Positions 55,261 through 64,000 of a stretch of DNA of 64,000 bases are shown piece after piece. The stretch spans positions 434,001-498,000 of the forward strand of contig NZ_MSPW01000001.1 in assembly GCF_001955655.1 (NCBI RefSeq). Direction: 5' to 3'. A model generated the notes under the pieces. It saw nothing but the letters and a program-made list of their open reading frames with translations, was not told where the DNA came from and searched no databases. How positions within the stretch are numbered: the stretch's first letter is position 1; each line of letters opens with the position of its first letter. Source of the stretch: Viridibacillus arenosi. GTDB taxonomy: Bacteria; Bacillota; Bacilli; Bacillales_A; Planococcaceae. Made by a program: the position numbers and the translations under genes.

Positions 55261-56316
55261 TTATTTCGCCTCCTTTTTCTTGCTCAATCGTTCAAGGAAT
55301 ACCCTAATGATATAACCCGAAGCTACAAAGAAAATAACTAATGCAATAATAATTGAAACGATTTCTACAGGAATTCCGACGTTCGGCATATTTAAAGACC
55401 CGAATTTCAATGCCCCAAATAAAATTGCACCTAATAATACTCCAAATGGTGCATTTGCACCTAGTAAAGCGACTGCGATACCGTCAAAACCGATACCAGT
55501 AAAGCCAGCTTGAACTGTAATATTACCAAACGTTCCAAGCGCTTCCATTGCACCTGCAAGTCCTGCAAATGAACCAGAAATAACCATAGCAAGTATGATA
55601 TTACTTTTAACATTCATCCCTGCATACTCAGAAGCATTTTGGTTAAAACCAACGGCTTTAAGTTCAAAACCGCGTTTCGTTTTCTCTAAAATGAACCACA
55701 TAATAACAACCATTATTAAAGCGATTACAAAACCGTAATGCATACGGGAGTAGTCTGTTAATGTATCTAAAAAAGTAGAACGTAATGATGCCGACTCATG
55801 AATCATCGGCGTTTTTTCTCCACTATCAGAAAGAGATTGAATCACTGCGTTCGCTACATGTAACGCAATATAGTTCATCATAATTGTGACGATAACCTCA
55901 TGCACTTGTAATTTCGCCTTTAATATCCCTGGGATAAATGCCCAAAGTGCTCCTGCTACTGCAGCAGCTATTATAGCTAACGGAAGGTGAATAATAGCTG
56001 GCAATTCAAAAGCATAACCTACATAAGCAGCTGCTAACCAACCCATTATTAATTGACCTTCAACACCGATATTAAATAAACCCGTGCGGAACGCAAATGC
56101 TACCGCTAAACCTGCCAATATATAAGGGGTGATTTGTCGGATAGTACCACCAATCGTAAACATATCCCCAAAAATACCTTCCCAAAGAGCAATATAACCT
56201 TGTACAGGATCATACCCACTTACAAGCATCACAATTGCTCCGACAAGTAAGCCTAAAATTACTGAGATCACAGGGACGAGGATATTAGTCAACTTATTCG
56301 ACATGTTATTCGTCAC
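55261..56316 (-). CDS. nupP: NupP, nucleoside ABC transporter permease
   Basis: A 351-aa permease with about nine helices and the family motifs FRTGLFNIGVEGQLIMGWLA and GFTGIGFDGIAVALLG. Overlaps nupO by 11 bp and precedes nupQ by one base, so all three are coupled. With NupQ it forms the membrane channel of the importer. Confidence 0.9.
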   Translation of the reverse strand: MTNNMSNKLTNILVPVISVILGLLVGAIVMLVSGYDPVQGYIALWEGIFGDMFTIGGTIRQITPYILAGLAVAFAFRTGLFNIGVEGQLIMGWLAAAYVGYAFELPAIIHLPLAIIAAAVAGALWAFIPGILKAKLQVHEVIVTIMMNYIALHVANAVIQSLSDSGEKTPMIHESASLRSTFLDTLTDYSRMHYGFVIALIMVVIMWFILEKTKRGFELKAVGFNQNASEYAGMNVKSNIILAMVISGSFAGLAGAMEALGTFGNITVQAGFTGIGFDGIAVALLGANAPFGVLLGAILFGALKFGSLNMPNVGIPVEIVSIIIALVIFFVASGYIIRVFLERLSKKKEAK

Positions 56317-57853
56317 CTTCCTTTACTTGTCCGTTGTTTGATTTTCGATCTTGACCCGCCATTAATAAACCTAACTCTTGTTCAGTCGTTTCATTTGGAT
56401 TTACTGTATCGATAATTTGGCCGTCATATATAACTGCGATTCTATCAGAGACATTCATAACTTCATCTAATTCAAATGAAATTAATAGAACTGCCTTTCC
56501 TTTATCACGTTGTTCGATTAAACGTTGGTGAATAAACTCAATTGCACCGACATCTAAACCTCGTGTTGGTAATGCTGCAATTAGTAAATCTGGATTTCGA
56601 TCCACTTCACGCCCAATAATAGCTTTTTGTTGATTACCACCAGATAACGCTCGAGCTGGTGTAACTTCACCATGACCTGAACGAACATCGTATTCTTTCA
56701 TTATCTTTTGCGCAAGTTCAGAGATTTTGCTATAATCTATAACTCCAGCTTTTGCGATTGGAGACTGATAGTATGTTTGTAGTGCAATATTGTGTCCGAT
56801 TGGGAAATCTAATACTAAACCGTGTTTATGACGATCTTGTGGGATATGTCCAACACCAGATTCAGTAATATCACGCGGTTTTAGATTAGTAATGTTTTGA
56901 TTGTTTAAAGAAACTATGCCTGATTTCACTTTACGAAGCCCAGTAATTGCTTCGATTAATTCGGTCTGCCCGTTACCATCAATACCAGCAATACCGACAA
57001 TTTCACCACTGCGTATCGAAAGATTTAAACCTTTCACTTTTTCAATATTTCGGTAGTCAGTTACTACTAAGTTTTCAATTTTCAAAATTTCTTCTTTTGG
57101 ATTAGCCTTAGATTTTTTAGTTTTAAATTCAACTTGGCGTCCAACCATTAACTCGGCTAATTGGTCTGGCGATGTTTCTGAAGTTGTTACAGTTCCAATA
57201 CCTTGCCCTTTACGGATAACAGTGACCCTATCTGAAACTTCCATAATTTCTTGCAATTTATGAGTGATTAAGATTATAGATTTGCCTTCTGCAATTAAAC
57301 GTTTCATAATTTGAATCAGTTCTGATATTTCTTGTGGGGTTAATGATGCTGTTGGTTCATCGAAAATGATATTTTCTGCCCCACGGTACAATGTTTTGAT
57401 AATTTCCACTCGTTGTTGCATACCAACTGAAATATCCTCGATTTTTGCATATGGATCGACATTCAATCCATATTTTTCAGATAGAGCCTGTACTTTTTTG
57501 GCTGCATCTTTGATACTAACAATGCCACCTTTAGTAGGTTCACTACCTAAAATAATATTTTCTGTTACCGTAAAGTTTTCAACTAACATGAAGTGTTGAT
57601 GAACCATTCCAATACCTAGATCATTCGCTACATTCGGATCAGAAATTTTAACTTTCTTTCCATTTACACGAATTTCCCCAGCTTCAGGTTGATAAAGTCC
57701 AAAAAGCACGTTCATTAAAGTCGATTTTCCTGCACCGTTTTCTCCAAGCAATGCATGAATTTCGCCTTTTTTCAGCTGAAGGGTGATATTATCATTTGCT
57801 ACAAAAGATCCGAATTGTTTTCGAATACCCAGCATTTCTATCACATATTCCAA
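56306..57853 (-). CDS. nupO: NupO, nucleoside ABC transporter ATPase (dual domain)
   Basis: A 515-aa fused ATPase like RbsA/MglA. The first domain is fully competent (Walker A GENGAGKST, signature SVGMQQRVEI, Walker B IIFDEPTASLTP). The second has the degenerate Walker A GIDGNGQTE and signature LSGGNQQKAIIG. Start is TTG 57853 (AAGGGAGTG, 6 bases), giving the B. subtilis-type N-terminus (L)EYVIEML. It drives import of nucleosides by NupN, P and Q. Confidence 0.93.
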   Translation of the reverse strand: MEYVIEMLGIRKQFGSFVANDNITLQLKKGEIHALLGENGAGKSTLMNVLFGLYQPEAGEIRVNGKKVKISDPNVANDLGIGMVHQHFMLVENFTVTENIILGSEPTKGGIVSIKDAAKKVQALSEKYGLNVDPYAKIEDISVGMQQRVEIIKTLYRGAENIIFDEPTASLTPQEISELIQIMKRLIAEGKSIILITHKLQEIMEVSDRVTVIRKGQGIGTVTTSETSPDQLAELMVGRQVEFKTKKSKANPKEEILKIENLVVTDYRNIEKVKGLNLSIRSGEIVGIAGIDGNGQTELIEAITGLRKVKSGIVSLNNQNITNLKPRDITESGVGHIPQDRHKHGLVLDFPIGHNIALQTYYQSPIAKAGVIDYSKISELAQKIMKEYDVRSGHGEVTPARALSGGNQQKAIIGREVDRNPDLLIAALPTRGLDVGAIEFIHQRLIEQRDKGKAVLLISFELDEVMNVSDRIAVIYDGQIIDTVNPNETTEQELGLLMAGQDRKSNNGQVKEGDE

Positions 57854-57991
57854 TGTGTTCACTCCCTTGGACACTGTAAATTATATTTGTTGTTATTAAT
57901 AAATTAACATAGGTTAAAAAAATTAATACAGGAAAGATTTTGAAATTTCAAAAATTCAAAACCTTTTATCTATTAATTTATGCAGATAAAA

Positions 57992-58032
57992 ATCATCATA
58001 AAGACTAATAGTTAACTAGCCTTTATGATGAT
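57992..58032 (-). terminator. hairpin between nupN and nupO
   Basis: Perfect 12-bp arms ATCATCATAAAG/CTTTATGATGAT with inner CTA/TAG, and T-rich on the minus strand. Partial termination here would keep the binding protein in excess over the transporter. Confidence 0.85.
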
Positions 58033-58045
58033 GACTTAAATTAAA

Positions 58046-59107
58046 TTATTTCTTTTTTTCTACTTTTTCTGGAACTTTAATTGTACCGTCAGCGATTTGT
58101 TTAGCAAAATCATCGATTTTTTTCATAGTTTCATCTGAAATAGCACCGTGTGAATCTGCTAATGCCATACCATTGTCTGATAAACCATATACTAAAGTTT
58201 CTCCACCTGGGAATTTACCTTCTTTAGCTTGTTTCGCAACGTCTTGTACCGCAACATCTACACGTTTCATAACAGAAGTTAAAGTAACGTTAGTTTTATC
58301 GTTAACTTGACCTTCTTTATATTGGTCAGCATCTACGCCGATTACCCATACATTTGCATTTGGGTCTTTAGCTTTACGTTCTTTTGCTTCAGTAAATACA
58401 CCATTACCTGTTGCACCAGCAGCGTGGAAAATTACATCTACGCCTGTAGTAAACATACGATTAGCAGTTGTTTTTCCAAGTTCTGCTTTATCAAAAGCAC
58501 CTGTATATTGAACATCAACTTTAATATCTGGATTTACTGCTTTTACACCTTCAACGAATCCAGCATGGAAGCGGTTAATTACAGGAATATCAATACCACC
58601 TACAAAACCGATTTTGTTTGATTTTGTAGCACTAGCTGCAGCTACACCTGCAAGGAAAGCACCTTCTTGCTCTTTAAACAAGATAGAAGCTACGTTTGGA
58701 GCATCAACTGTAGCATCAATAATTGAGAAGTTTGTATCAGGTTTTTGGTCAGCAACTTCTTTTACAGCATCAGCCATTAAGTAACCAACACCGAAGATAA
58801 GATCAAAGTTACGACGATTCATATTCGTTAAGTTCGTGTTGTACTCAGAAGAAGACGCAGATTGCAAGTAGTCATAGCCACCATCGCCTTTTTTCATACC
58901 ATTGTCTTTACCGAATTTTTGGATCCCTTCCCAAGCTGATTGGTTGAATGATTTGTCATCCACACCACCAAGGTCAGTAACCATAGCAAGTGAGAAGTTG
59001 TCTTCTTTGTCACCTTTAGAAGTGTCATCTTTAGATCCACAAGCACCTAATAAAGTACCCGCAGCTAATACTACTGAAAGTGCTAAGCCAAATTTACGTT
59101 TTTTCAA
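58046..59107 (-). CDS. nupN: NupN, BMP-family nucleoside-binding lipoprotein
   Basis: A 353-aa extracytoplasmic substrate-binding lipoprotein. A signal peptide with lipobox LLGAC (Cys23) is followed by a TSKGDKEDN linker and the BmpA/TmpC fold: [50 protein letters not shown]. Start is TTG 59107 after GGGGGGA. First gene of nupNOPQ, downstream of the GntR gene ymfC. Confidence 0.92.
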   Translation of the reverse strand: MKKRKFGLALSVVLAAGTLLGACGSKDDTSKGDKEDNFSLAMVTDLGGVDDKSFNQSAWEGIQKFGKDNGMKKGDGGYDYLQSASSSEYNTNLTNMNRRNFDLIFGVGYLMADAVKEVADQKPDTNFSIIDATVDAPNVASILFKEQEGAFLAGVAAASATKSNKIGFVGGIDIPVINRFHAGFVEGVKAVNPDIKVDVQYTGAFDKAELGKTTANRMFTTGVDVIFHAAGATGNGVFTEAKERKAKDPNANVWVIGVDADQYKEGQVNDKTNVTLTSVMKRVDVAVQDVAKQAKEGKFPGGETLVYGLSDNGMALADSHGAISDETMKKIDDFAKQIADGTIKVPEKVEKKK

Positions 59108-59155
59108 TTGGAGTCCCCCCAAAAGTGTTTGATGTTAGCAGGAATGCATACAGTT

Positions 59156-59884
59156 TTACACACGTTTTCGAACTACATGGAAGCTAAATTTATCAGCTCT
59201 AAAATAGTTTTTTGAATATAACACCACTCGATCGTTATCATCGTAGTGGAGCTGTTTTAAGACGAGGAGAGCTGTTTCAGGCTCACACTCTAAAATTGGA
59301 GATGCTTGGTTATGATAACCAACCGGATCGATAAATGTGATTGCATACGCGACATGAATATCACCAGATTCCTCTATCGCAGAAAAGATTGAAGAATCTT
59401 TACGATTTGAAAAATCATTAGGCAAATACTTTGAAGGTACTTGGTCCACACAATAAACCACGGGCTCTCCGTTCGCAGTACGAACTCTTTCAATTGATAT
59501 GATAGTTTCATCTTCTTCGCAATGAAAGCGTTTTACATCATCCTCAGAAGCTGGCAACCCGAATGAACTTAAATAGTTTGTTCCGGGTTCCATTCCAGCA
59601 TTTAGGATCATAGAGGAGATACTTGATAAATGTTCAATTCCTGATGTAAACACAGGTTTTGGATTCACAAATGTTCCCACTCCATGTCGGCGAACAATGA
59701 TGTTTTCTTCTTCCAACAGTCTAAGTGCCTCACGTAGAGTGGCACGACTGACTCCAAGTTTTTTGGATAATTCGAATTCAGATGGAAGTTTTTCTTTTTC
59801 TTTAAAAACTCCTTTTTCAATATCTTCTTTCAAACGATCGATTACTTGGAGATACAAATGCCGACTATCTGTTTTAATCGTCAT
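59156..59884 (-). CDS. ymfC: YmfC, GntR/HutC-type regulator
   Basis: A 242-aa regulator. The N-terminal winged helix ([38 protein letters not shown]) is followed by a UTRA ligand-binding domain ([20 protein letters not shown] ... [20 protein letters not shown]). ATG 59884 with AGGTGG is used. It lies directly upstream of nupN on the same strand and may control the nucleoside operon; the effector is unknown. Confidence 0.9.
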   Translation of the reverse strand: MTIKTDSRHLYLQVIDRLKEDIEKGVFKEKEKLPSEFELSKKLGVSRATLREALRLLEEENIIVRRHGVGTFVNPKPVFTSGIEHLSSISSMILNAGMEPGTNYLSSFGLPASEDDVKRFHCEEDETIISIERVRTANGEPVVYCVDQVPSKYLPNDFSNRKDSSIFSAIEESGDIHVAYAITFIDPVGYHNQASPILECEPETALLVLKQLHYDDNDRVVLYSKNYFRADKFSFHVVRKRV

Positions 59885-59982
59885 ACATACCACCACCTAG
59901 AGAGATCAGACATCTGACGTAAAACATTCCTACTAATTCGTTACTATACCATTATTATTTAGGTAAATAAATAGGTTTTTTT

Positions 59983-60006
59983 AAAAACTGTGCTAAAACA
60001 GTTTTT
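59983..60006. terminator. hairpin between spoIIIE and ymfC
   Basis: AAAAACTG/CAGTTTTT with an 8-base loop; a 14-T run follows on the plus strand, and shorter T-runs on the minus strand. Confidence 0.75.
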
Positions 60007-60063
60007 TTTTTTTTCATCTGTAGTTATTTTAGTATTTTTTTGATAAAGAAAATTTTTCCATCA

Positions 60064-62370
60064 TTATTTTCCGATAAGGACTTGACGTGGCTTGCTTTTT
60101 TCAGCAGGTCCTACAACTCCTCTTTCTTCCATCTGATCCATTATACGAGCCGCTCTAGCATACCCCACTTTTAACTTTCTTTGCAAATATGATACCGATG
60201 CCGTTTCTTGATCCATTACTAATTGTACTGCCTCTTCATACAAATCATCTGTGTCATCTAAGTTCTTTAAGTCATCCTCTTCTGTCGGTATCATCTCTTC
60301 TTGGTATTGTGCCTTTTGTTGACTAATAACAAAATCAACAACATCCTGTACTTCATTATCTGACAGAAAAGCCCCTTGGACTCGAACAGGTTTCGATTGT
60401 CCAGCTGGTAAAAATAGCATATCCCCTCTTCCGAGAAGACGTTCCGCTCCACCCATGTCTAAGATAGTACGAGAATCAATTGAAGAAGATACTGCAAAAG
60501 CAATTCGAGATGGAATATTTGCTTTTATGACACCCGTAATGACATCGACACTCGGTCTTTGGGTAGCGATAATTAAATGAATACCTGCCGCTCGTGCCAT
60601 TTGGGCAAGTCTAGTAATGGAGTCTTCTACATCACTTGAGGCAACCATCATTAAATCCGCTAGTTCATCAACAATAACGACAATAAATGGTAATTTTGGA
60701 TGCTTCTCATCATTTTCAGCATTAAACGCATCAACATGTCCATTGTAGCCTTCAATATTACGTGTTCCTGTATGTGAAAACAGGTCATAACGGCGCTCCA
60801 TTTCAGATACAACTTTTTTCAAAGCTTGAGAAGCTTTACGTGCATCCGTAACAACTGGTGCTAACAGATGCGGAATGCCATTATAAACATTTAGCTCAAC
60901 CATTTTCGGATCAATCATCATGAGTTTCACTTCATGAGGTTTTGCACGCATTAATATACTTACTATGATGCCATTAATACAAACACTCTTACCGCTACCT
61001 GTAGAACCAGCTACCAATAAATGTGGCATTTTATTTAACTGGGCCAACTTCGCTTCACCTGTAATATCTCTACCTAAACCAATTAGTAGTTTGGCATTTG
61101 GTTGATTATTTTCTTTTGCCTCTAACACTTCACGCAAACTAACAATTGCCACTTCTTTGTTTGGTACTTCGATACCGACAGCTGATTTACCCGGAATAGG
61201 TGCTTCGATACGTATATCTTCAGCTGCTAATGCTAATGCTAAATCGTCTTGCAAACCGACAATTTTGCTTACTTTAACCCCTTTATCTGGCAGTACTTCA
61301 TACTCTGTAACAGCTGGCCCTAAATGGACTTCTGTCACAGTTGCTTTCACACCAAACGATTGAAAAGTTTGTTCAAGCTTTCGTGCATTTGCTTGAATCA
61401 ATGTGAATTCTCCACTTTGATCAACATGTGGTGGTGCTTTTAATAAAGACATTGCCGGTAATTGGTAATTGACATTTTCAATAACCTCATCACCCGCCAT
61501 TGGTTGAATCTCTATTTCTTCTTCTGGTTCTATATCCTGTGGTATTACTTCAGGTTCTACAATACGTTGTGTAAAAGCTGAAATAATAGGTTCCTTATGG
61601 ACAGGAAGCTCTACTTCTGTGGCAGCTTCAAGATTTTCTTCAACTTGTTGCGGCGCTTCATCTTTTACAGATTTACGAGCGCGACGTGATGAAGCTTTTG
61701 GCGCCTCTTGACTTTGTGGAGTTCTTCTGGCTTGCTTCGCTCTTTTCGCTTGTGTACGACGTTCTCTCCATTTTGTTTGCCATTCAGGCGTCTTTTGCAA
61801 TAAGTATGGAACTAATGCCTTACCAGTTAATAAAATCATCCCGATAAATAGCATTAACCAACTAGCAATAGACGCTCCTGCAGAGTCAAATAAAATAAAG
61901 AAACATGCAAATAATAAAGCGCCGACCATCCCACCACCAAGTGATTGACTACGTTCTTCTATACCACCGCTCGTTATGAGTATTCGCCATGTTTCTTTCA
62001 ACACCGAATTACTTCCAATTCCATTTCCATTTAGTAATTGCTCAAACAGTGCAATATGACTAAATAAAGTTAGACTCCCTAGTATAAATGCACAACCTAG
62101 AATTGTTCTGTTCTTCATATTCGGGATGGTTCTACGAATCATTAAAATAAGGGCACTAAGAATAAGCATGAATGATACAGCAATTGACCAATTACCAAAT
62201 AAAAACAAAGCAGCTGTTTGAAAGAATCGTCCAACTAAGCCATATTCAAAGAATGTAATGATAGCAATTCCTACCAATAGGAGACCAATGATTTCATACA
62301 TAAGAGGATGCATCGTTAATTTTTGTTCTGGCTTTTTAGGTTTTGTCTCTTTTTTCTTTTTTGTAGCCAA
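60064..62370 (-). CDS. spoIIIE: SpoIIIE/FtsK-type DNA translocase
   Basis: A 768-aa motor that pumps the chromosome into the forespore. A lysine-rich N-terminus ([16 protein letters not shown]) is followed by four transmembrane helices (about residues 22-180), a charged linker, then the RecA-like motor: Walker [41 protein letters not shown]. The C-terminal gamma winged helix is [20 protein letters not shown]. Start is TTG 62370, with AAAGGCAGG upstream. Unlike B. subtilis there is no tepA between it and rnjB. Confidence 0.95.
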   Translation of the reverse strand: MATKKKKETKPKKPEQKLTMHPLMYEIIGLLLVGIAIITFFEYGLVGRFFQTAALFLFGNWSIAVSFMLILSALILMIRRTIPNMKNRTILGCAFILGSLTLFSHIALFEQLLNGNGIGSNSVLKETWRILITSGGIEERSQSLGGGMVGALLFACFFILFDSAGASIASWLMLFIGMILLTGKALVPYLLQKTPEWQTKWRERRTQAKRAKQARRTPQSQEAPKASSRRARKSVKDEAPQQVEENLEAATEVELPVHKEPIISAFTQRIVEPEVIPQDIEPEEEIEIQPMAGDEVIENVNYQLPAMSLLKAPPHVDQSGEFTLIQANARKLEQTFQSFGVKATVTEVHLGPAVTEYEVLPDKGVKVSKIVGLQDDLALALAAEDIRIEAPIPGKSAVGIEVPNKEVAIVSLREVLEAKENNQPNAKLLIGLGRDITGEAKLAQLNKMPHLLVAGSTGSGKSVCINGIIVSILMRAKPHEVKLMMIDPKMVELNVYNGIPHLLAPVVTDARKASQALKKVVSEMERRYDLFSHTGTRNIEGYNGHVDAFNAENDEKHPKLPFIVVIVDELADLMMVASSDVEDSITRLAQMARAAGIHLIIATQRPSVDVITGVIKANIPSRIAFAVSSSIDSRTILDMGGAERLLGRGDMLFLPAGQSKPVRVQGAFLSDNEVQDVVDFVISQQKAQYQEEMIPTEEDDLKNLDDTDDLYEEAVQLVMDQETASVSYLQRKLKVGYARAARIMDQMEERGVVGPAEKSKPRQVLIGK

Positions 62371-62403
62371 TTTTCTTACCTGCCTTTCTCTTTTAAAGGA
62401 AAA

Positions 62404-62439
62404 AAGGATTTCCCACCACAAATCGGCTAGGAAATCCTT
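62404..62439 (-). terminator. rnjB terminator
   Basis: Perfect 10-bp arms AAGGATTTCC/GGAAATCCTT with a 16-base loop, just past the rnjB stop, T-rich on the minus strand. Confidence 0.82.
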
Positions 62440-62454
62440 TGTATCCGCTACGCA

Positions 62455-64000
62455 TTAATATTCCATAATAATCGGGATGATCATTGGGCGGCGCTTCGTT
62501 TTTTGGAATAAGTAAGAATTTAGCGTGTCACGGATTTCTTGTTTAATGTTTGTCCATTCATACGTACCTTTATTCACATACTTTTCGACAACATTCTTTA
62601 CTAGTGCTGCAGACTCTTCCATTAGTTCTTCTGACTCACGAACATATACGAATCCTCTAGATAAAATTTCTGGACCGGAAGCGATTTTCTTATGTTGACG
62701 GTCAATAGTAACAACAACGATAAAGATACCGTCTTGACTTAATAATTTACGATCACGTAAAACGATGTTACCTACATCACCAACGCCTATACCATCTATT
62801 AAAACATTACCAGCAGTTACACGGCCACTCATACGCATTTTACCGTTTTTATATTCTACAATATCACCTTTATCAGCGATGAAAATTTGCGCTTTCGATA
62901 AACCTGTTTCTTGCGCAAGTTTAGAGTGCGCTATTAACATACGATATTCCCCTTGAATAGGAATAAAGTACTTTGGTTTCATAAGGTTAAGCATTAATTT
63001 AAGGTCTTCTTGCGAACCATGACCAGATACATGTACCTTTTTATCAGCAGACATTACTTTAGCGCCTGCTTTGGCTAGGCTATTCATTGTTTCAGCAATT
63101 TGTACTTCCATACCTGGAGAAGGTGTGAATGTAATTAATACAGTATCAGTAGGTTTAATACGAATATCACGGTGATGCTTACGAATGATTTTCTCAAGAC
63201 CTTCTAAAGGCTCTCCTTGATTACCTGTTACAATTGCAACAATTTCATTTTCAGGGTAATCATTGATTTTACTTACTGGAATAATTCTTTCTGGATCAAC
63301 AGAAAGATAGCCTAAACGCATACCTACTTCAAACACATTTTCTAGGCTACGTCCTACAACAGCAATTTTACGATTTGATGCTGCCGCTTGGTCAAATACT
63401 TGTTGAATACGGATGAAGTTTGATGCATAAAGTGCTACAAGGATTCTTCCTTCTGCACGATGGAATGTTTTCGATAATCTTTCACGGATAATTGATTCTG
63501 AGATTGTATATCCTGGGCGTTCTGCTTCTGTTGAATCAGACATTAAGATGAATACACCCTCTTCACCAAGACCAGCCATTTTAGCGATATCGGGCTTGTA
63601 CTTTCCTTGTGCTGATTGGTCAAATTTAAATTCGCCAGTGTGTACGATTGCACCTTCAGATGTATGGAACGCAACGCCAAGTGAATCTGGAATACTGTGC
63701 GTTGTATGGAAAAATGTCACATACGTCGTTTGGAAATTCATACGACTTTTGCTTGTCACTTCAAAGAACTTCACTTGTTGTGGAGCGGGCAATTCTTTTA
63801 AATGTTCTTTTGCTAAAGCAATTGTAAGTTTTGAACCATAAACTGGTGCATTGACTTTTTGTAATAAGTACGCAATTGAGCCAATTGCATCTTCATGACC
63901 ATGTGTTAAGAAGATTCCTTTTACTCTTGTTTTGTTTTCTTCTAAATATGAAATGTCTGGAATAACAAAATCAATTCCTAGCATCTCATCCTCTGGGAAC
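62455..64000 (-). CDS. rnjB: ribonuclease J2 (5' end outside the window)
   Basis: 515 codons of a metallo-beta-lactamase/beta-CASP ribonuclease; the N-terminus lies beyond the right edge, and the frame is open through the last base (FPEDEMLGIDF). The metal motif reads LTHGHEDAIG, where the usual third histidine (HxHxDH) is alanine, as in J2-type subunits. Also seen are HTTHSIPDS, SDSTEAERPGYT, KKVHVSGHGSQEDLK and the C-terminal KTKRRPMIIPIIMEY. These match RNase J2, the partner of J1. It is followed by spoIIIE. Confidence 0.93.
   Translation of the reverse strand, partial: FPEDEMLGIDFVIPDISYLEENKTRVKGIFLTHGHEDAIGSIAYLLQKVNAPVYGSKLTIALAKEHLKELPAPQQVKFFEVTSKSRMNFQTTYVTFFHTTHSIPDSLGVAFHTSEGAIVHTGEFKFDQSAQGKYKPDIAKMAGLGEEGVFILMSDSTEAERPGYTISESIIRERLSKTFHRAEGRILVALYASNFIRIQQVFDQAAASNRKIAVVGRSLENVFEVGMRLGYLSVDPERIIPVSKINDYPENEIVAIVTGNQGEPLEGLEKIIRKHHRDIRIKPTDTVLITFTPSPGMEVQIAETMNSLAKAGAKVMSADKKVHVSGHGSQEDLKLMLNLMKPKYFIPIQGEYRMLIAHSKLAQETGLSKAQIFIADKGDIVEYKNGKMRMSGRVTAGNVLIDGIGVGDVGNIVLRDRKLLSQDGIFIVVVTIDRQHKKIASGPEILSRGFVYVRESEELMEESAALVKNVVEKYVNKGTYEWTNIKQEIRDTLNSYLFQKTKRRPMIIPIIMEY

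Overview
The window looks like chromosome from a low-GC, endospore-forming Firmicute of the Planococcaceae (Lysinibacillus/Solibacillus-like). The evidence is Bacillus-type housekeeping synteny (yneF-sirA-tkt-ynzC-yneBA/lexA, glnRA-ynbB, hfq-miaA, mutSL, cotE, ricA-miaB, korAB-spoVS-ymdB-rny-recA-cinA-pgsA-rodZ, ymfK-ymfF, nup-type ABC operon, ymfC, spoIIIE, rnjB), sporulation genes (sirA, cotE, spoVS, spoIIIE), LexA boxes of the CGAAC-N4-GTTCG type, and many TTG/GTG starts. The genus is inferred from general resemblance, not tested by any search.

Layout. 0-3.7 kb: a partial HXXEE membrane gene, a DUF3886 protein, a thiolase divergent from HMG-CoA lyase, and a membrane-anchored hydrolase. 3.7-8.8 kb: yneF, sirA, tkt, ynzC, and the SOS locus, where yneA-yneB and lexA diverge from a shared operator region holding three LexA boxes. 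8.85-22.8 kb: an accessory island between lexA and glnA. 22.8-28.5 kb: glnRA, ynbB, a TRIC channel, a rhodanese, hfq and miaA. 28.5-36.3 kb: a lipase, glpD, mutL, mutS, cotE. 37-48.6 kb: ricA, miaB, korAB, spoVS, ymdB, rny, recA, cinA, pgsA. 48.7-64 kb: rodZ, ymfK-J-I-H-F, a nucleoside-type ABC transporter (nupNOPQ), ymfC, spoIIIE and the 3' part of rnjB.

The accessory island has three layers. First, decayed prophage pieces: the start of a terminase small subunit, a phage sigma-like control gene with a stop codon, a DUF4393 gene, three small phage-type genes, and an endolysin tail joined 5'-to-5' to an integrase tail. The last is the scar of a large internal deletion. Second, a run of very small genes (10.0-11.4 kb), including a secreted two-cysteine peptide and two genes with a nearly identical leader. 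Third, a run of eight minus-strand transcription units (11.9-19.7 kb: a membrane protein, a three-gene ABC exporter, unknown genes, a serine hydrolase, MsrA). Each of these is followed at its 3' end by a copy of the same composite palindromic repeat, in the same orientation. This one-gene-one-repeat layout resembles a gene-cassette array and is the most unusual structure in the window.

Other points of note: a ten-copy 21/19-bp minisatellite upstream of miaB, a CotE with a run of 25 serines and an apparent CTG start, and well-preserved control sites (LexA boxes at yneA, lexA and recA; paired GlnR boxes at glnR).
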